From VAZQ01 sp963739385 (GTDB lineage Bacteria; Pseudomonadota; Alphaproteobacteria; Rhizobiales; Xanthobacteraceae), in the NCBI GenBank assembly GCA_963739385.1, contig CAVUAI010000067.1, positions 1-64,000 on the forward strand: a stretch of DNA of 64,000 nucleotides. The letters run 5' to 3'. A program made the position numbers and the translations under genes. The notes under the pieces were generated by a model. The model made no database searches. It was not told the origin of the DNA and saw only the letters and a program-made list of their open reading frames with translations. Position 1 is the stretch's first letter. The number at the start of each line of letters is the position of its first letter. This document shows, one piece after another, positions 16,568 through 26,134 of this stretch.

Positions 16568-17028
16568 CCGCCATTACCGAGGTAATTTGCTCAAAAGTCG
16601 CTTGCCCTCAGCGATCCTTAAGTTTCCTAATGTATGGCCTTCGCTATACGGCTCATTAAGCGTCGCCTGAAGCCCCCCGTCCTCACCGGCGGGGGTGGGT
16701 GGCGACAGTTTGCTGCTGTGGTCGCGATGCGTTGAGTTCACGGCCGGCTGCATTCAGCCGCCACCCGTATCGACAACGCTCCCAACGCCAGTTGGTGCCC
16801 CGCACCGCGAGCCGCTAGCATTGCTCTTCGCTCAGGTTGAACTCTGAGACTGCGGCGCGGCGGTGGCCTTCTTGAGCCGTATCTTCCTCATCGGAGGTGA
16901 CAGATAGATAGTTGCCCAGAAGCCACACTGCGAACCGGATCTCATCGAATACATGAACTGGTCATAAGAGCGCGCCCCGACTCGGATTAGGTTGGTGTCG
17001 CTAATGACCTCATCTAAAATCCTCCGTT
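16568..17028. other. non-coding stretch, no gene recognised
   Basis: No frame with a convincing start or family pattern was found. A GC-rich hairpin-like segment lies near 16672-16702. The stretch ends in a strong terminator at 17029-17058 on the plus strand, so a small RNA ending there is possible, but no promoter or known RNA family was recognised. Confidence 0.3.
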
Positions 17029-17058
17029 GGCCCCGGCCTCACCCGGGGCCTCTTTTTT
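17029..17058 (+). terminator. rho-independent terminator
   Basis: GGCCCCGG and CCGGGGCC form a perfect GC-rich stem with a four-base loop, followed by TCTTTTTT. No protein gene is recognised immediately upstream, so it may end a small RNA or the transcript from the hydroxylase region. Confidence 0.7.
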
Positions 17059-17280
17059 GCGGGGGCAAATCTTGGATCCGAGCGCCAATGCAAAGAAAAG
17101 GGCACCCCACGGAAGGTGGCCCAAGAGCTCTAACAGGGAAGATCAGGTCGAGCCTCCGGGCAGAAGACGGAGAAGACCAACCTGATGGGCACACTAGAAA
17201 GCGAAACGCGCATTATTGAGGCGACCTTCTGTCGGCTTTGGTCCGGTATCTAGGGGGGCCCAAAGCACAACCCGCCTCGA

Positions 17281-17348
17281 GGGTGCGGGGCTCTGCCGGT
17301 CGCGCCAAATGCATCAAATACCCGGGGAGGGTACGTGCTTTCAACGCG
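17281..17348. repeat. dispersed repeat, copy 1
   Basis: The segment shares GTGCG, CTCTGCCG, TCG, ATGCATC, TACCC, GGGGAGGGTA and AACGCG in the same order and spacing with 33979-34050. The TACCC/GGGTA pair forms a small hairpin around GGGGA. Here it follows the stop of the minus-strand MarR-like gene. Confidence 0.4.
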
Positions 17349-17359
17349 CCAAGAGCCTC

Positions 17360-17776
17360 CTACGGGTCAGGCGGCGGCGCGCCCCCTCTCTGCTCTTGCA
17401 ATCGTTTCACAGAGAGCATGCCCAAGGGCGTCAAGAACACCTGCGACGTTCGAGGCTCCAACGGATGCGGTATCCACGCCACGAGCCCCAGGGGCTCGCA
17501 CGCCCGGTCGGAAAGCTCCATGAAGTTACTCGCCATGACGCTCTTGGACACACCCGCCATGCGGGCATACGCGTTCAAGTTTTGGCCTTCATCCGCCGCC
17601 AACAAAAGCAACGCATCGGCAAGGCACGGATCAAGTTCTTCCGGCATGTTTTTCATTTGCGCCCTAAGCGCGCCCCAAATCGCCCAGAGCCTCAGCGACT
17701 GCGCGAGCGGCCTCAACTGTTCTTGCTTGATCTTGAACCGGGCCGACAGCTCTAAACCGCCCTTCGCGTCACTCAC
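17360..17776 (-). CDS. MarR-like winged-helix protein, 138 aa
   Basis: The middle of the protein reads CLADALLLLAADEGQNLNAY, then ARMAGVSKSVMASNFMELSD, a helix-turn-helix of MarR type, followed by the wing and QVFLTPLGMLSVKRLQEQ. Similar short regulators with a degenerate dimerisation region are common in Bradyrhizobium. The start is GTG at 17776 with a weak purine-rich site before it. No target gene is evident beside it. Confidence 0.65.
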   Translation of the reverse strand: MSDAKGGLELSARFKIKQEQLRPLAQSLRLWAIWGALRAQMKNMPEELDPCLADALLLLAADEGQNLNAYARMAGVSKSVMASNFMELSDRACEPLGLVAWIPHPLEPRTSQVFLTPLGMLSVKRLQEQRGGAPPPDP

Positions 17777-17953
17777 TCTCAGTTCATGCTCGCACGCGCG
17801 TCCGTGCTCTACTGCCCCAACGTCGCCTCATACGTGGAACGTGGCGAACGTCATAGAGCCAAGCGAGAAAGCCAATGCCAGTGGCGGCTGTTGTTACCAA
17901 AAAGGAGACGATCACCAAGGTCAGCATGGGGAACTCCGCTATGTTGGAAACAA

Positions 17954-18148
17954 TTATTTTTCTTTGCTCACCCCGCGACTTTCTTTCGTGGCCACGCTGC
18001 GTTCAGCCCACTCCACCTGTTCCGCCAAGGCAGTCCAGTTCTCCGCCGCCTCTTCGAAGTCGGCCTTTAGAGACGGATCGATTATTTGTGCCGCACGCTG
18101 CCGCGCATGAATTGCTCGCCGTCGATAGTGGTCTGTGCGTGAGTACAT
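17954..18148 (-). CDS. small conserved rhizobial protein, 64 aa
   Basis: The protein reads YRRRAIHARQRAAQIIDPSL, then KADFEEAAENWTALAEQVEW. This is a short helical family widespread in Bradyrhizobium and relatives (ALAEQVEW signature), function unknown. A G-rich stretch lies upstream of the ATG. It is not in an operon with its neighbours. Confidence 0.65.
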   Translation of the reverse strand: MYSRTDHYRRRAIHARQRAAQIIDPSLKADFEEAAENWTALAEQVEWAERSVATKESRGVSKEK

Positions 18149-18303
18149 TGAAGCCGCCCCCTGTGTTGTGATTGGGCGACATCACATCGGAAAATAAGTT
18201 CGGCACGATGGCGCGCTTCGAAAAAATGCGAACCGTGGCAAAAAACTCACACAGCGTGCCAGCGCGCTACCATGGTATGGACCGGCGAATTTCACCCAGG
18301 GCT

Positions 18304-18756
18304 TCAGAGCTTCACTGATTTACGCTCCGCGTTCCTGAGGCAATCCATGAGCACCTCGCGATGATGCTCGAGGGCTCGAAGGCATCCCTCTAGCGTCTCA
18401 AGCATCGATTCGGCTAAGTCCCTCTCGCGTCCGCTCCAGTTAAGGTCCTCAATGATCTTCCGCTGCCGGGCGATGTCTGCCTTGGCATCGACGATCTGTT
18501 GATTAGTCGCGACAATATTCTCGCGGTAGTGATCGACGTCCATTTTTGGATGGTAGCAAGGTATGGTCGGCAGCACCGCTCCGCATTGCTTTTTGGCTAC
18601 CATCACCCATAGCAACAAGACAAAGGCCACGCAGAGCGCGATCTCGAGAAACATTGTCTTGAGCCAACTGCCCGTCAGCCATGCGGCGGCGGCCGCTACC
18701 AGGATGGCCAGCCCTATGATGGCCGCAATGTCTCCGAGGGCGGGGGCAGTCAACAC
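18304..18756 (-). CDS. membrane-anchored helical protein, hypothetical, 150 aa
   Basis: Two hydrophobic helices (IAAIIGLAILVAAAAAWLTG and MFLEIALCVAFVLLLWVMVA) are followed by a soluble coiled part (DAKADIARQRKIIEDLNW, ESMLETLEGCLRALEHHREV). The soluble part alone resembles a short protein found often in rhizobia, so this may be a fusion, or two genes with the second starting at ATG 18543. GTG at 18756 is a likely but uncertain start; the frame is open further upstream. Confidence 0.45.
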   Translation of the reverse strand: MLTAPALGDIAAIIGLAILVAAAAAWLTGSWLKTMFLEIALCVAFVLLLWVMVAKKQCGAVLPTIPCYHPKMDVDHYRENIVATNQQIVDAKADIARQRKIIEDLNWSGRERDLAESMLETLEGCLRALEHHREVLMDCLRNAERKSVKL

Positions 18757-18845
18757 AGGGCATTTTCTTCCCCACCCCTCGTTGGGTGGTGGCAATTGGC
18801 ACCTCTTACCCGGTCGTGAGCAGCCAGTGAGGGCTTCGGTCGCTC

Positions 18846-18935
18846 TCAACGGATGAAGTGATAGATGTTGTTGAGCCCGATCGCACCAACCAGGATGAGA
18901 TAGACCGCGATAACATAGTTCAACAGCCGCGGCAT
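18846..18935 (-). CDS. short DUF3096-like membrane peptide, 29 aa
   Basis: The frame encodes MPRLLNYVIAVYLILVGAIG, the core of the DUF3096 small membrane protein family, then a short tail. Normal members have another hydrophobic segment before this; here the upstream codons are proline-rich and reach a stop, so this copy may be shortened. No clear ribosome-binding site is present. Confidence 0.45.
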   Translation of the reverse strand: MPRLLNYVIAVYLILVGAIGLNNIYHFIR

Positions 18936-19044
18936 CAGCGGAGGCGCCGGGCGGCGAAGCGCAGGTGGAGGTGGATTGGCCAGGACGATGGTCTATGCAC
19001 GTCGTGAATGGCTGACACCTACTTAACGACCCCAGGAGGAGCGT

Positions 19045-19584
19045 ATGCACCAGCGGTGGGCATTAGGGGGCGCTGCCCTAATGATCCTTTGTTCTTTGTT
19101 CGTCAGTGTCACCGCAGAGGAGAAAAAGCTCGCGAATGCCATACGGGTCGTGGAAGCCACATATGGCGGCAACTGTGCGGGGGTCGCCAAGGGCAACGTC
19201 ACCAAGTTCATCGCTTCGACCTGCGACGGCACCGATCTCTGCAACTATCGTGTGTACTATAAAAACATGGGCGGTGACCCTGCGGCGGGCTGCAGAAAGG
19301 CCTTCCGCGTCAATTACGTCTGCGGGAAAAATACGAAACCCGAGACCTGTGCCTTAACGGCAGAAGCGGGCATGGGTGGTGACGACGGCGAGGAAAACAA
19401 ATTTTGCCTTCTGCATTGTTTGAGCGAAGGCTCGCGCGAACGTCGGAATGCAAAACCGAAAGAGGAAGGAAGTCGTCGCGCTGGCGATGAGAGGTGGTCC
19501 TGTTTCCTGAGACAGGCGGTTAAGGTGGATTCGGCTATGAAGAGGGTAATCCACCATGAGGACGCGGAGACGGTTTTCGGCTGA
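19045..19584 (+). CDS. secreted lectin-like domain protein, 3' end fused to IS sequence
   Basis: A signal peptide (ALGGAALMILCSLFVSVTA) is followed by one domain with ATYGGNCAGVAKGNVTKFI, DLCNYRVYYKNMGGDPAAGC and FRVNYVCG. This cysteine pattern (YGGNC, GDPAxGC, VxYxCG) is shared by small secreted proteins of alphaproteobacteria that look like galactose/rhamnose-binding lectin domains. CAGGAGG precedes the ATG. The last 30 or so codons run into the IS left end (19488 onward), so the native C-terminus is lost or replaced. The lectin link is an inference from pattern. Confidence 0.65.
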   Translation: MHQRWALGGAALMILCSLFVSVTAEEKKLANAIRVVEATYGGNCAGVAKGNVTKFIASTCDGTDLCNYRVYYKNMGGDPAAGCRKAFRVNYVCGKNTKPETCALTAEAGMGGDDGEENKFCLLHCLSEGSRERRNAKPKEEGSRRAGDERWSCFLRQAVKVDSAMKRVIHHEDAETVFG

Positions 19585-19837
19585 GTTCAAAGCGAAGGTC
19601 GCGCTTGAGGCGATCAAGGGCCACGAGACGGTTGCGGAGCTGGCGACCAAGCACGAACTGCATCCAACCCAGATTGCAGCTTGGAAGCGAGAGGCGATCG
19701 AGAAGCTGGCCAAGGTCTTCGACGAGAAGGGCAGCGCGCGCGAGCAGAGCCGGGACGCCGAGCTGACGAGGCTTCACGCGAAGATTGGTCAGCTCGTTGT
19801 GGAGAGAGATTTTTTGTCGAAAGCCTTCGATCGCTGA
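19556..19837 (+). CDS. IS3-family transposase OrfA
   Basis: The 93-residue protein starts MRTRRRFSAEFKAKVALEAI and continues with a helix-turn-helix (TVAELATKHELHPTQIAAWK) and a C-terminal helix. It has the standard transposase_8 (pfam01527) pattern. OrfB follows in the -1 frame. Confidence 0.9.
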   Translation: MRTRRRFSAEFKAKVALEAIKGHETVAELATKHELHPTQIAAWKREAIEKLAKVFDEKGSAREQSRDAELTRLHAKIGQLVVERDFLSKAFDR

Positions 19838-19857
19838 GCCTGGATCGGAGGAAGACG

Positions 19858-20691
19858 ATGATCGACCCCGGTCATCCACGGCTCTCGATTGTGCGCCAAT
19901 GTGAGCTGGCGTCGATCAGTCGTTCGTCGTTCTACCGTGAGCCGGCAGTGGAGAGCAAAGAGACGCTCAGGTTGATGCGTCTCTTAGATGAGCAGTTCCT
20001 GGAGACACCTTGGTACGGCTCGCGGCAGATGGCATGGCATCTGCGACGCAACGGCTGGTGCGTTGGGCGCCATCGCGTCCGTCGGCTGATGAGCAAGATG
20101 GGCTTGGCGCCGATCTACCAGCGCCCGAAGACGAGCGAACCGCATCCACAGCACCAGACATGGCCATACCTGCTTCGCCATCTGACCATCAACCGGCCGA
20201 ACCAAGTCTGGTGCGCAGATGTGACCTATATCCCGATGCGGCGTGGCTTCCTCTACCTCGTGGTGATCATGGACTGGTTCAGCCGAAAGCTTCTGGCGTG
20301 GAGACTATCGAATACGATGGATGCTGACTTCTGTGTCACGGCGTTAGAGGAGGCAATCGCCCGCTTCGGCAAGCCCGAGATCTTCAACACGGATCAAGGC
20401 TCGCAGTTCACGAGCTTTGCGTTCACGAACACTTTGAGGGATGCCGACATTCGCATCTCGATGGACGGCCGTGGCCGCTGGATGGACAATGTCTTCATCG
20501 AGCGGCTGTGGCGATCGCTGAAATATGAATGCGTCTTCCTCAATGCATTCGAGACTGGCAGTGAGGCAAGAACTGGGATCGGATGTTGGATCGGCTTCTA
20601 TAACACCGATCGACCCCACTCGGCCTTCGGCGGCAGAACGCCCGACGAGGTCTATGCTAGGCAGGCAAACGAGGAGAAATTGGCGGCGTAA
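19858..20691 (+). CDS. IS3-family transposase OrfB (DDE integrase)
   Basis: The protein starts after the linker LSLDRRK and has the HTH_21 region (WYGSRQMAWHLRRNGWCVGR) and integrase core: VWCADVTYIPMRRGFLYLVV supplies the first aspartate, IFNTDQGSQFTS the second, and DNVFIERLWRSLKYE the glutamate. All three are intact. It lies in the -1 frame from OrfA and is open upstream of 19858, as expected for a frameshifted fusion. The element therefore looks potentially active. Confidence 0.9.
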   Translation: MIDPGHPRLSIVRQCELASISRSSFYREPAVESKETLRLMRLLDEQFLETPWYGSRQMAWHLRRNGWCVGRHRVRRLMSKMGLAPIYQRPKTSEPHPQHQTWPYLLRHLTINRPNQVWCADVTYIPMRRGFLYLVVIMDWFSRKLLAWRLSNTMDADFCVTALEEAIARFGKPEIFNTDQGSQFTSFAFTNTLRDADIRISMDGRGRWMDNVFIERLWRSLKYECVFLNAFETGSEARTGIGCWIGFYNTDRPHSAFGGRTPDEVYARQANEEKLAA

Positions 20692-20755
20692 TCGAACCCA
20701 GAATCCACCTTAGCCAAGCCGCCGAACTGTCCCGCAAAGCGGGACCACCTCTGAA

Positions 20756-21338
20756 TCGGCACTGATGTCTCGATAGGTCATGCGAAGTTCTCCACTCGAA
20801 GCTGGAGAAGCGCATAACGTAAGGAGCCATAGCGGTAAAATCGTCTTTTCTTTATGGGACGGGCCGACGCACCCGCAGGGAAGCGGCTTGTGGCGTGCGG
20901 CGCCAGCTAATCCCGCTCCTGCAGGACCGCCTCCGTGCGGCTGGCGTCCGACAAGATCACACCCGCACCGGAACAGGCACAGTGGATGGTCGACCAGTAT
21001 CCCGCCGACATCGGGTTGGATCGTCGTGTGGAAGAGGGGGTATCCGTGCTGCAGCACCTGATCGATCCCAGACCCGTCAACGGTGATTGCGCGGGTAAGG
21101 CTCCGGCCTGCTCGCTTGTCGAGGGCGGTAGATCCCGGTCTCAACCGGATGCAGGTTGGCGTGTGTTCATGTCGCCAAGCATGGCATGCCTTAGCCGCCG
21201 CGGTGACGCGTCCCGCGAAATTCCGACCTCGCTCCGCCGGCTTGCGAGCCGGCGCCGCATAACCGGCATGGCGAAAGAAGTTCCTGCATTCCTGCGGGCT
21301 GAATTCGGAGCTGGTGCCAGTCTAACGGCAAATTTGCG
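20756..21338. other. stretch without a confident gene
   Basis: Open frames exist on both strands but none shows a family pattern, a good ribosome-binding site or coding-like third-position bias. A short peptide stretch EVPAFLRAEF near 21275-21304 on the plus strand resembles EVPEFLWAET near 26450-26470 on the minus strand. Confidence 0.3.
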
Positions 21339-21581
21339 CTACTGTTGGCACTCGTTATCTTCAATGACCGTGATGGAATCCTCTTCGACCGAGAAATCGA
21401 CCGATACCACTGTAGCTCCGTTCCCCCTTATGAACACGGCTTCATTGGCCAACCTGATGTCGTCAGCGCTCGGCGACGCTAGGGCAGAGGAAGCGATAAC
21501 CGCGCGCGCCAAGCTCTCGCTTTCCGCGCGGACACGGACGACCGCGGTGATCGTCACCTCGAACTCATAATCCTCAGCCAT
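21339..21581 (-). CDS. small protein family A, paralogue 1 (80 aa)
   Basis: The protein reads EFEVTITAVVRVRAESESLA, RLANEAVF and GATVVSVDFSVEEDS. The same layout (FxVxxxAVVRVRA, then a helix, then LAN, then VxVDFS) is found at 21703-21951 and 32391-32621, so the three are paralogues. Each looks like a compact alpha/beta domain of 75-82 residues without signal or membrane segment. Function unknown. Its own start has only a weak ribosome-binding site. Confidence 0.65.
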   Translation of the reverse strand: MAEDYEFEVTITAVVRVRAESESLARAVIASSALASPSADDIRLANEAVFIRGNGATVVSVDFSVEEDSITVIEDNECQQ

Positions 21582-21702
21582 AGAGTTGATCGGCCCGGTT
21601 CAATTCCATGAACCTGAATAAAGCCGAAGCTCGTGTTTGTCATCACACGAGAGGGTTGTGTAAGTACGCCTATTGCCAGAGTGCCGCCTTACCCCATGAA
21701 GC

Positions 21703-21951
21703 TTACGCAGCGTGCCGCGTACTCTTCGGCCGGTTGTCACTGACCAGTCGGGGGTCGCTAGTGGGTTGGAAATCGACCGCGGTTATGGTCGCAGTCCGCC
21801 CCGCACCAGCATTGTTCTGGTTTGCCAAGCCAATTTCCGTGTTGCCTGGCGAACCAAGAACCGATTGGACCACTTTAGTCGCTTCGTCTTTGCTGTCTGC
21901 CCGCACACGAACAACAGCTCGCAGTTTTACTTGAAATGCGTACTCGTTCAT
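21703..21951 (-). CDS. small protein family A, paralogue 2 (82 aa)
   Basis: Starting at ATG 21951 with GAGGGGAG just upstream, the protein reads YAFQVKLRAVVRVRADSKDE, VLGSPGNTEIGLANQNN and ATITAVDFQ. It is closer to the copy at 32.4 kb (shared VLGxPGxxEIGLANxNN) than to its neighbour at 21.3 kb. An earlier in-frame start at 21984 lacks a binding site. Function unknown. Confidence 0.68.
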   Translation of the reverse strand: MNEYAFQVKLRAVVRVRADSKDEATKVVQSVLGSPGNTEIGLANQNNAGAGRTATITAVDFQPTSDPRLVSDNRPKSTRHAA

Positions 21952-22494
21952 GACTCCCCTCAAGAGGACGATTGTTGGCCCCAAAAAGATGACTTCCGGT
22001 GTGGGGATCTCGGAAAGTGCTTTCTAGGACGACCAGTTGAGTCTGGCTTCAAACGCCAACTCGCGGCACACAACTGCAATCAACCTGATCGAAACTACCT
22101 TGATTTAGTCAGCAGTCGCGGCACCTAGGACCTCTAGTCATACCAGACTAGGACGAGAATCAAGCTAGCCTAGTACCGTACCCAGGCTCAAGCAGTTTTT
22201 TTTTGGACAACAATCATTCTGCTCAAGGCCCAGAAGGACCCCGCTTAGGTCGAGAAATGCAATCGGGAGAACACTGCTGCTGGAGGGAGCCTTCGCGAGA
22301 AAGCGAGCCATGACGAAAGGGCGCGCCTTGGAAGCGGTACAGAGCCACCTATCCAGCGGACTGCCACTCGTTGTACCACCAGGACATCTGCCGGAACGCG
22401 AGATCGTGACCGGCATGGTCCAATCGTCGTGCGCTGTCCGGCGTTGCGTGATCGTGTTGGCGGAGACGCGGAGCGCATCCGCTCTTCGTCGGCG

Positions 22495-22665
22495 ATTTCC
22501 CTACGCCCGCCGGTCGAAGAAACCTCGAAGTGTTGGTCCCGATCCTCTAGCTCAAGGGCGGCTCCACCGGCGACTTCGAGGAGGCGCTGATCGCACCGCT
22601 CAGCAAGGACGCGCCGGCGGGCTGTCGGCCACGACCGTCGGACGGCTCAAGGAGGGCCTGGTCGC
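22495..22665 (+). pseudogene. relic of an IS256-family transposase
   Basis: Translation in pieces gives NLEVLVPIL, a stop, LKGGSTGDFEEALIAPLSKD and, after a frame change near 22620, LSATTVGRLKEGL. This is the segment between the first domain and the DDE core of Mutator/IS256 transposases (LKGxSTGDFEEAL...GLSATTxxRLK). Stops and frame changes show that it is dead. The rest of 22.0-22.9 kb holds no gene I can support. Confidence 0.6.
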
Positions 22666-22954
22666 AGGAGCATGCAGAGCCGGACCCAAAAGGCCAGCCA
22701 CACAGCGGACCGAGCCTGAACTAGCGCCGATAGTTGAGGCTACAATCCCAGGCTGTAGAATGGTAGTACGCAGCCCCCTCACAGGAACTCAGGCTGGCAG
22801 CCATAGAACTCGGGCCGCCTTTTTAAAAAACAACGCCGTTGGCCGAAGGCGGCCAACATTCCGATGAGGCCGATGCCACCGGCAGTTGTTGAGTCCGGCA
22901 AGTGCTTTGCGGTTAAGGATGCTGTATTGTCTGCCGAAGCTAGGGGCATCATTA

Positions 22955-23614
22955 ATGAAAATTCTTGTGGTCGACGATCACGACTTGATTCGCGAGGCTT
23001 TGCAGGGCGTTCTAAAGAAACTAACCCGGGATCCGGTCGTATTGGAGGCTTCAAATTACGCTCAGACGATGGAGGCCATCGCGAGCAATCCGGATATTAG
23101 CCTCATTCTGCTTGATCTGATGCTGCCGGATCGAGACGGCTTCTCGATGCTCGCTGAATTACGGGAACGCAACCCAGCAATGTCGGTAGTGGTTCTGTCC
23201 GCTGTCCAGGACCGCGCCAATGTCGTGAAAGCCCTCGACCTCGGCGCGATGGGCTATATCCCGAAATCGGCTCGGAATGAAGTCATGCTCAGCGCTCTTC
23301 AGCTCGTGTTTGCGGGGGGCATTTATATTCCTCCGGAGATTCTGGCGCGTGAGCACTTATCCCAGTCGGCACCAAGGCCACGTGGAGTGTCGCCAACGGA
23401 TCTTGGCTTGACCGATCGCCAGCTCGAAGTGCTCACGCTCATCGTGCAAGGCAAGAATAACAAATCGATCTGTCAGATGCTCAATTTGGCCGAGCCAACG
23501 GTGAAAAATCATGTCACTGCAATTTTCAAAGCGCTTAAGGTCGTCAATCGAGCCGAGGCGACAATCGCCGTAAACGAACTGGGCTGGAGATTACCTGCCA
23601 CTCCCAAGCTGTGA
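22955..23614 (+). CDS. LuxR/NarL-type response regulator
   Basis: The 219-residue protein has an N-terminal receiver domain (MKILVVDDHDLIREAL with the acidic pair; LILLDLMLPDRDG with the phospho-accepting aspartate; VVVLSAVQD; YIPKSA with the conserved lysine). A C-terminal GerE helix-turn-helix follows (LTDRQLEVLTLIVQGKNNKS, then AEPTVKNHVTAIFKALKV). AGGGG precedes the ATG. It faces the hybrid histidine kinase at 23783-26134, with convergent stops 168 bases apart; they may form one signalling pair, but no promoter link is shown. Confidence 0.9.
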   Translation: MKILVVDDHDLIREALQGVLKKLTRDPVVLEASNYAQTMEAIASNPDISLILLDLMLPDRDGFSMLAELRERNPAMSVVVLSAVQDRANVVKALDLGAMGYIPKSARNEVMLSALQLVFAGGIYIPPEILAREHLSQSAPRPRGVSPTDLGLTDRQLEVLTLIVQGKNNKSICQMLNLAEPTVKNHVTAIFKALKVVNRAEATIAVNELGWRLPATPKL

Positions 23615-23782
23615 GATGCTCGGCCTGAGCGGCGTGACCGATTGTGACGCCCTCGTCGGCTTAGTTCCGGGCAGGCGTCTTCAAGGTCGTACCGTTCACA
23701 ATCTAGGTTCCGCTATCGAACGCATGAACATAAAGGACACGGATTCACCGTCCAATTCTTCGGTACACGTTGCGATTCGGGA

Positions 23783-26134
23783 TCAGGAGATTTCTTCACG
23801 CGCGCGAGCTGCTCCTCCCCTCATCACATAACTAACCATGGCGCGCAACGTCATCGGGTCCACCGGCTTGTGCAGCAGGTGGTAGCCGCTGGCGAGGGCT
23901 TCACGCAGCAGCTCTGGACTAGTGTCGCCGCTGACCAGGAAAGCAGGAATCTCGGCGGAAAGTGTCCTGCGTAATCCCTCGATGACTTCAATGCCGGTTT
24001 TTCCACCGGACAGATGATAGTCAGAGACAATCAGGTCTGGCGGACGATCGCGGTCGGCAACTCCAGCGAGCGCTTCGTCATCGGTTCCGGCGAATAGCAA
24101 ATGATAGCCCCAGCTTCGAAACAGTCCGCCCATTCCCTCCAACACGAGCGGATCGTCATCGATCACCATGACCAGCTTGCGATCGGATGCATCCATAAGC
24201 GGATCAGCGGGGGCGCGCGTTTCACTGATTTCCGGCCGCGCGACAACGCGCGGCACCCCGACGGAAAAGCACGATCCCTTCCCCGATATCGACGTCAGAA
24301 GCACCGAATGGTTGAGCAGCCGGCACAGCCGGTCAACAATGGCAAGCCCAAGACCAAGACCGGAGCGCCCATCGCCACCCGGTGCGCCAAGGCGATAAAA
24401 CTCGCCGAAGATGTTCTGCTGCTGATCCTGCGGAACCCCAGGTCCGGTATCCCAAACCTCGATACGCACGTTGACACCCCGCTTGCGGCAACCGACGACC
24501 ACGCTGCCACTGCTGGTGTAGCGTATTGCATTCGAAACCAAATTGAAAACGATGCGCTCCAGCAGGATGAAGTCGCTGCTTACCCAGGCGCTGCTGGAAA
24601 TGACCCGCAACGACAGCCCTTTTTCCCGCGCGGCTTCTGTGAAGGTCGTATCGACTCGGTCGAGCAGTTTCGCAACAGGAAATTCAGTGATGCTCGGACT
24701 TAGCACCCCCGCGTCGAGTTTGGAAATATCCAAGAGGGCGTTGAACAACTCGTTCATTGCGGAAAGTGCCGCATTGATGCGAGCGACAATCCGCCTGCGC
24801 TCATTGGCGCGCACCCGATCGTGCAATTGCGCCACGAATAGCCCCAATGCATGTAACGGTTGTCGCAAATCATGGCTCGCTGCAGCCAAAAAACGGGACT
24901 TCGCAAGATTGGCAAGCTCAAGCTGACGCGTACGCTCCTCGACCTTATGCTCTAGCGTGGCATATAACTCCTGCAATTGGGTTGCCATTTTATTGAATTC
25001 ATCGCCCAACGCCTCGAGCTCGTCGTTAGTTTTGATGACAATGCGTTGCGTAAGATTACCGCGTCCGATACGCATGGCCCCCTCTTGCAGCGCCCGAATC
25101 GGCACGACCATCCGACGCGCGAACAGCAAGCCCGCAAAGAGCGCCAGCGCAAGAGCCACAAAGAGTAAAACTGCCGAGCGCTTAATCAAATTGTAAAGCG
25201 GCGCATAGGCCTCATCGATCGGCAATTCGACAAAGACCCGCCAGTTGAGAGGAGTAACCGTGGCATGCGCGCTTAATACAGGCTTGCCCTGGCGGTCGAC
25301 CGCTGCAAATGGCTCGTCCACGCCCCCCTCCGGTGCTCTGGCGGCCCGGACCTGGGGCAGACCCGACATGTCCATATTGCGCAGCACCAGACTGATGTCG
25401 GGATCCGCAATAAGGCGCCCGCCCGCGTCGATGACGTACGCGTGTCCGCGGGTGCCGGGCTTAATTTGCGACACGACCTCCCAAATAAATTTAAGGTTCA
25501 ATTGCCCAACAATCACGCCATGATCGGGGCCGCTACCGGCCACAGCGATCGTCATGTATGGCTCGGATCCGTCAACCAAATAAACGGGCCCGTAATAGAC
25601 TTTGTTGGCCATCGTCTGGACGAAAACAGGATCGCGCGAATAATCAACGTGGCTCTCGATTACATCCCTCGCGTGGCGTGAAATCCGGAATTGCTCGCGT
25701 CCCGCGGCGTCAAGCTGAGCGACCTCCGTTACCGCCGGCACTTGGCGCAACATGCGCACGACATCGAAGCGCCACTCCTCGAACGTGATGGCGTTCCAAG
25801 GCAACGGGGTGACCCAGGCCATCTGGGCTTCGATTTCATCCACGAATTGGCTGATCTTCGATGCCGCGGATTCGGCCTGCCCGCGTTAAATCTGAACGAG
25901 CAAGGCCCTCTGCTCTTGATAAGAAAACCACATGTCGAACGCGCCATTGGTTACCAACGCCAAGCAGACGGTGCCAACGAATATGGCGGCGTACTTGCGA
26001 AACAGGCGCCCGGAGTGCGCATGCGGAGGAGTCCCGCCCGTTCCGGCTCCGGGTTGGCCCGCCGACGACGTCATTCGATCAATTCCTCGGCCCGGACGGG
26101 AACGCCGGACGCCAATATTAAGGTGTCTGACCAT
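23783..26134 (-). pseudogene. hybrid sensor histidine kinase interrupted by an in-frame ochre codon
   Basis: A single frame of 783 codons has one stop, TAA at 25888-25886 (codon 83). Before it comes TM1 (YAAIFVGTVCLALVTNGAF, WFSYQEQRALLVQI). After it the frame continues with RGQAESAASKISQFVDEIEA, a Cache-like extracytoplasmic domain, TM2, HAMP, a HisKA domain (AASHDLRQPLHALGLF), HATPase (NLVSNAIRY, GLGLAIVDRL) and a C-terminal receiver (VMVIDDDPLVLEG, LIVSDYHLSGG). Related kinases have a glutamine codon where the TAA stands, so C-to-T would explain it. A product restarted at GTG 25843 would lack TM1 and the start of the sensor domain. Confidence 0.85.

Larger units (their letters stand above)
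19488..20755 (+). mobile_element. IS3-family insertion sequence, about 1.27 kb
   Basis: Imperfect terminal inverted repeats TGAGAGGTGGTCC (19488) and, reversed, TCAGAGGTGGTCC (20755) bound two transposase frames. Both ends also share GGTTAAGGTGGATTC-like and GGCTAAGGTGGATTC-like sequence further in. It belongs to a different IS3 branch than the copy at 12.5 kb. No direct repeat of the target is seen. Confidence 0.82.

Noticed and set aside
17216..18110. Plus-strand frames opposite the MarR-like and small minus-strand genes
   Set aside because: Cysteine/serine-rich shadow translations; the minus-strand proteins carry recognisable helix-turn-helix and ALAEQVEW patterns.
20710..21144. Minus-strand frame after the second IS
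   Set aside because: It begins in unrelated sequence and runs into the IS end, with no family pattern or start signal.
22310..22867. 185-codon plus-strand frame near the IS256 relic
   Set aside because: The transposase-like pieces are spread over different frames, so this open frame is a chance join.
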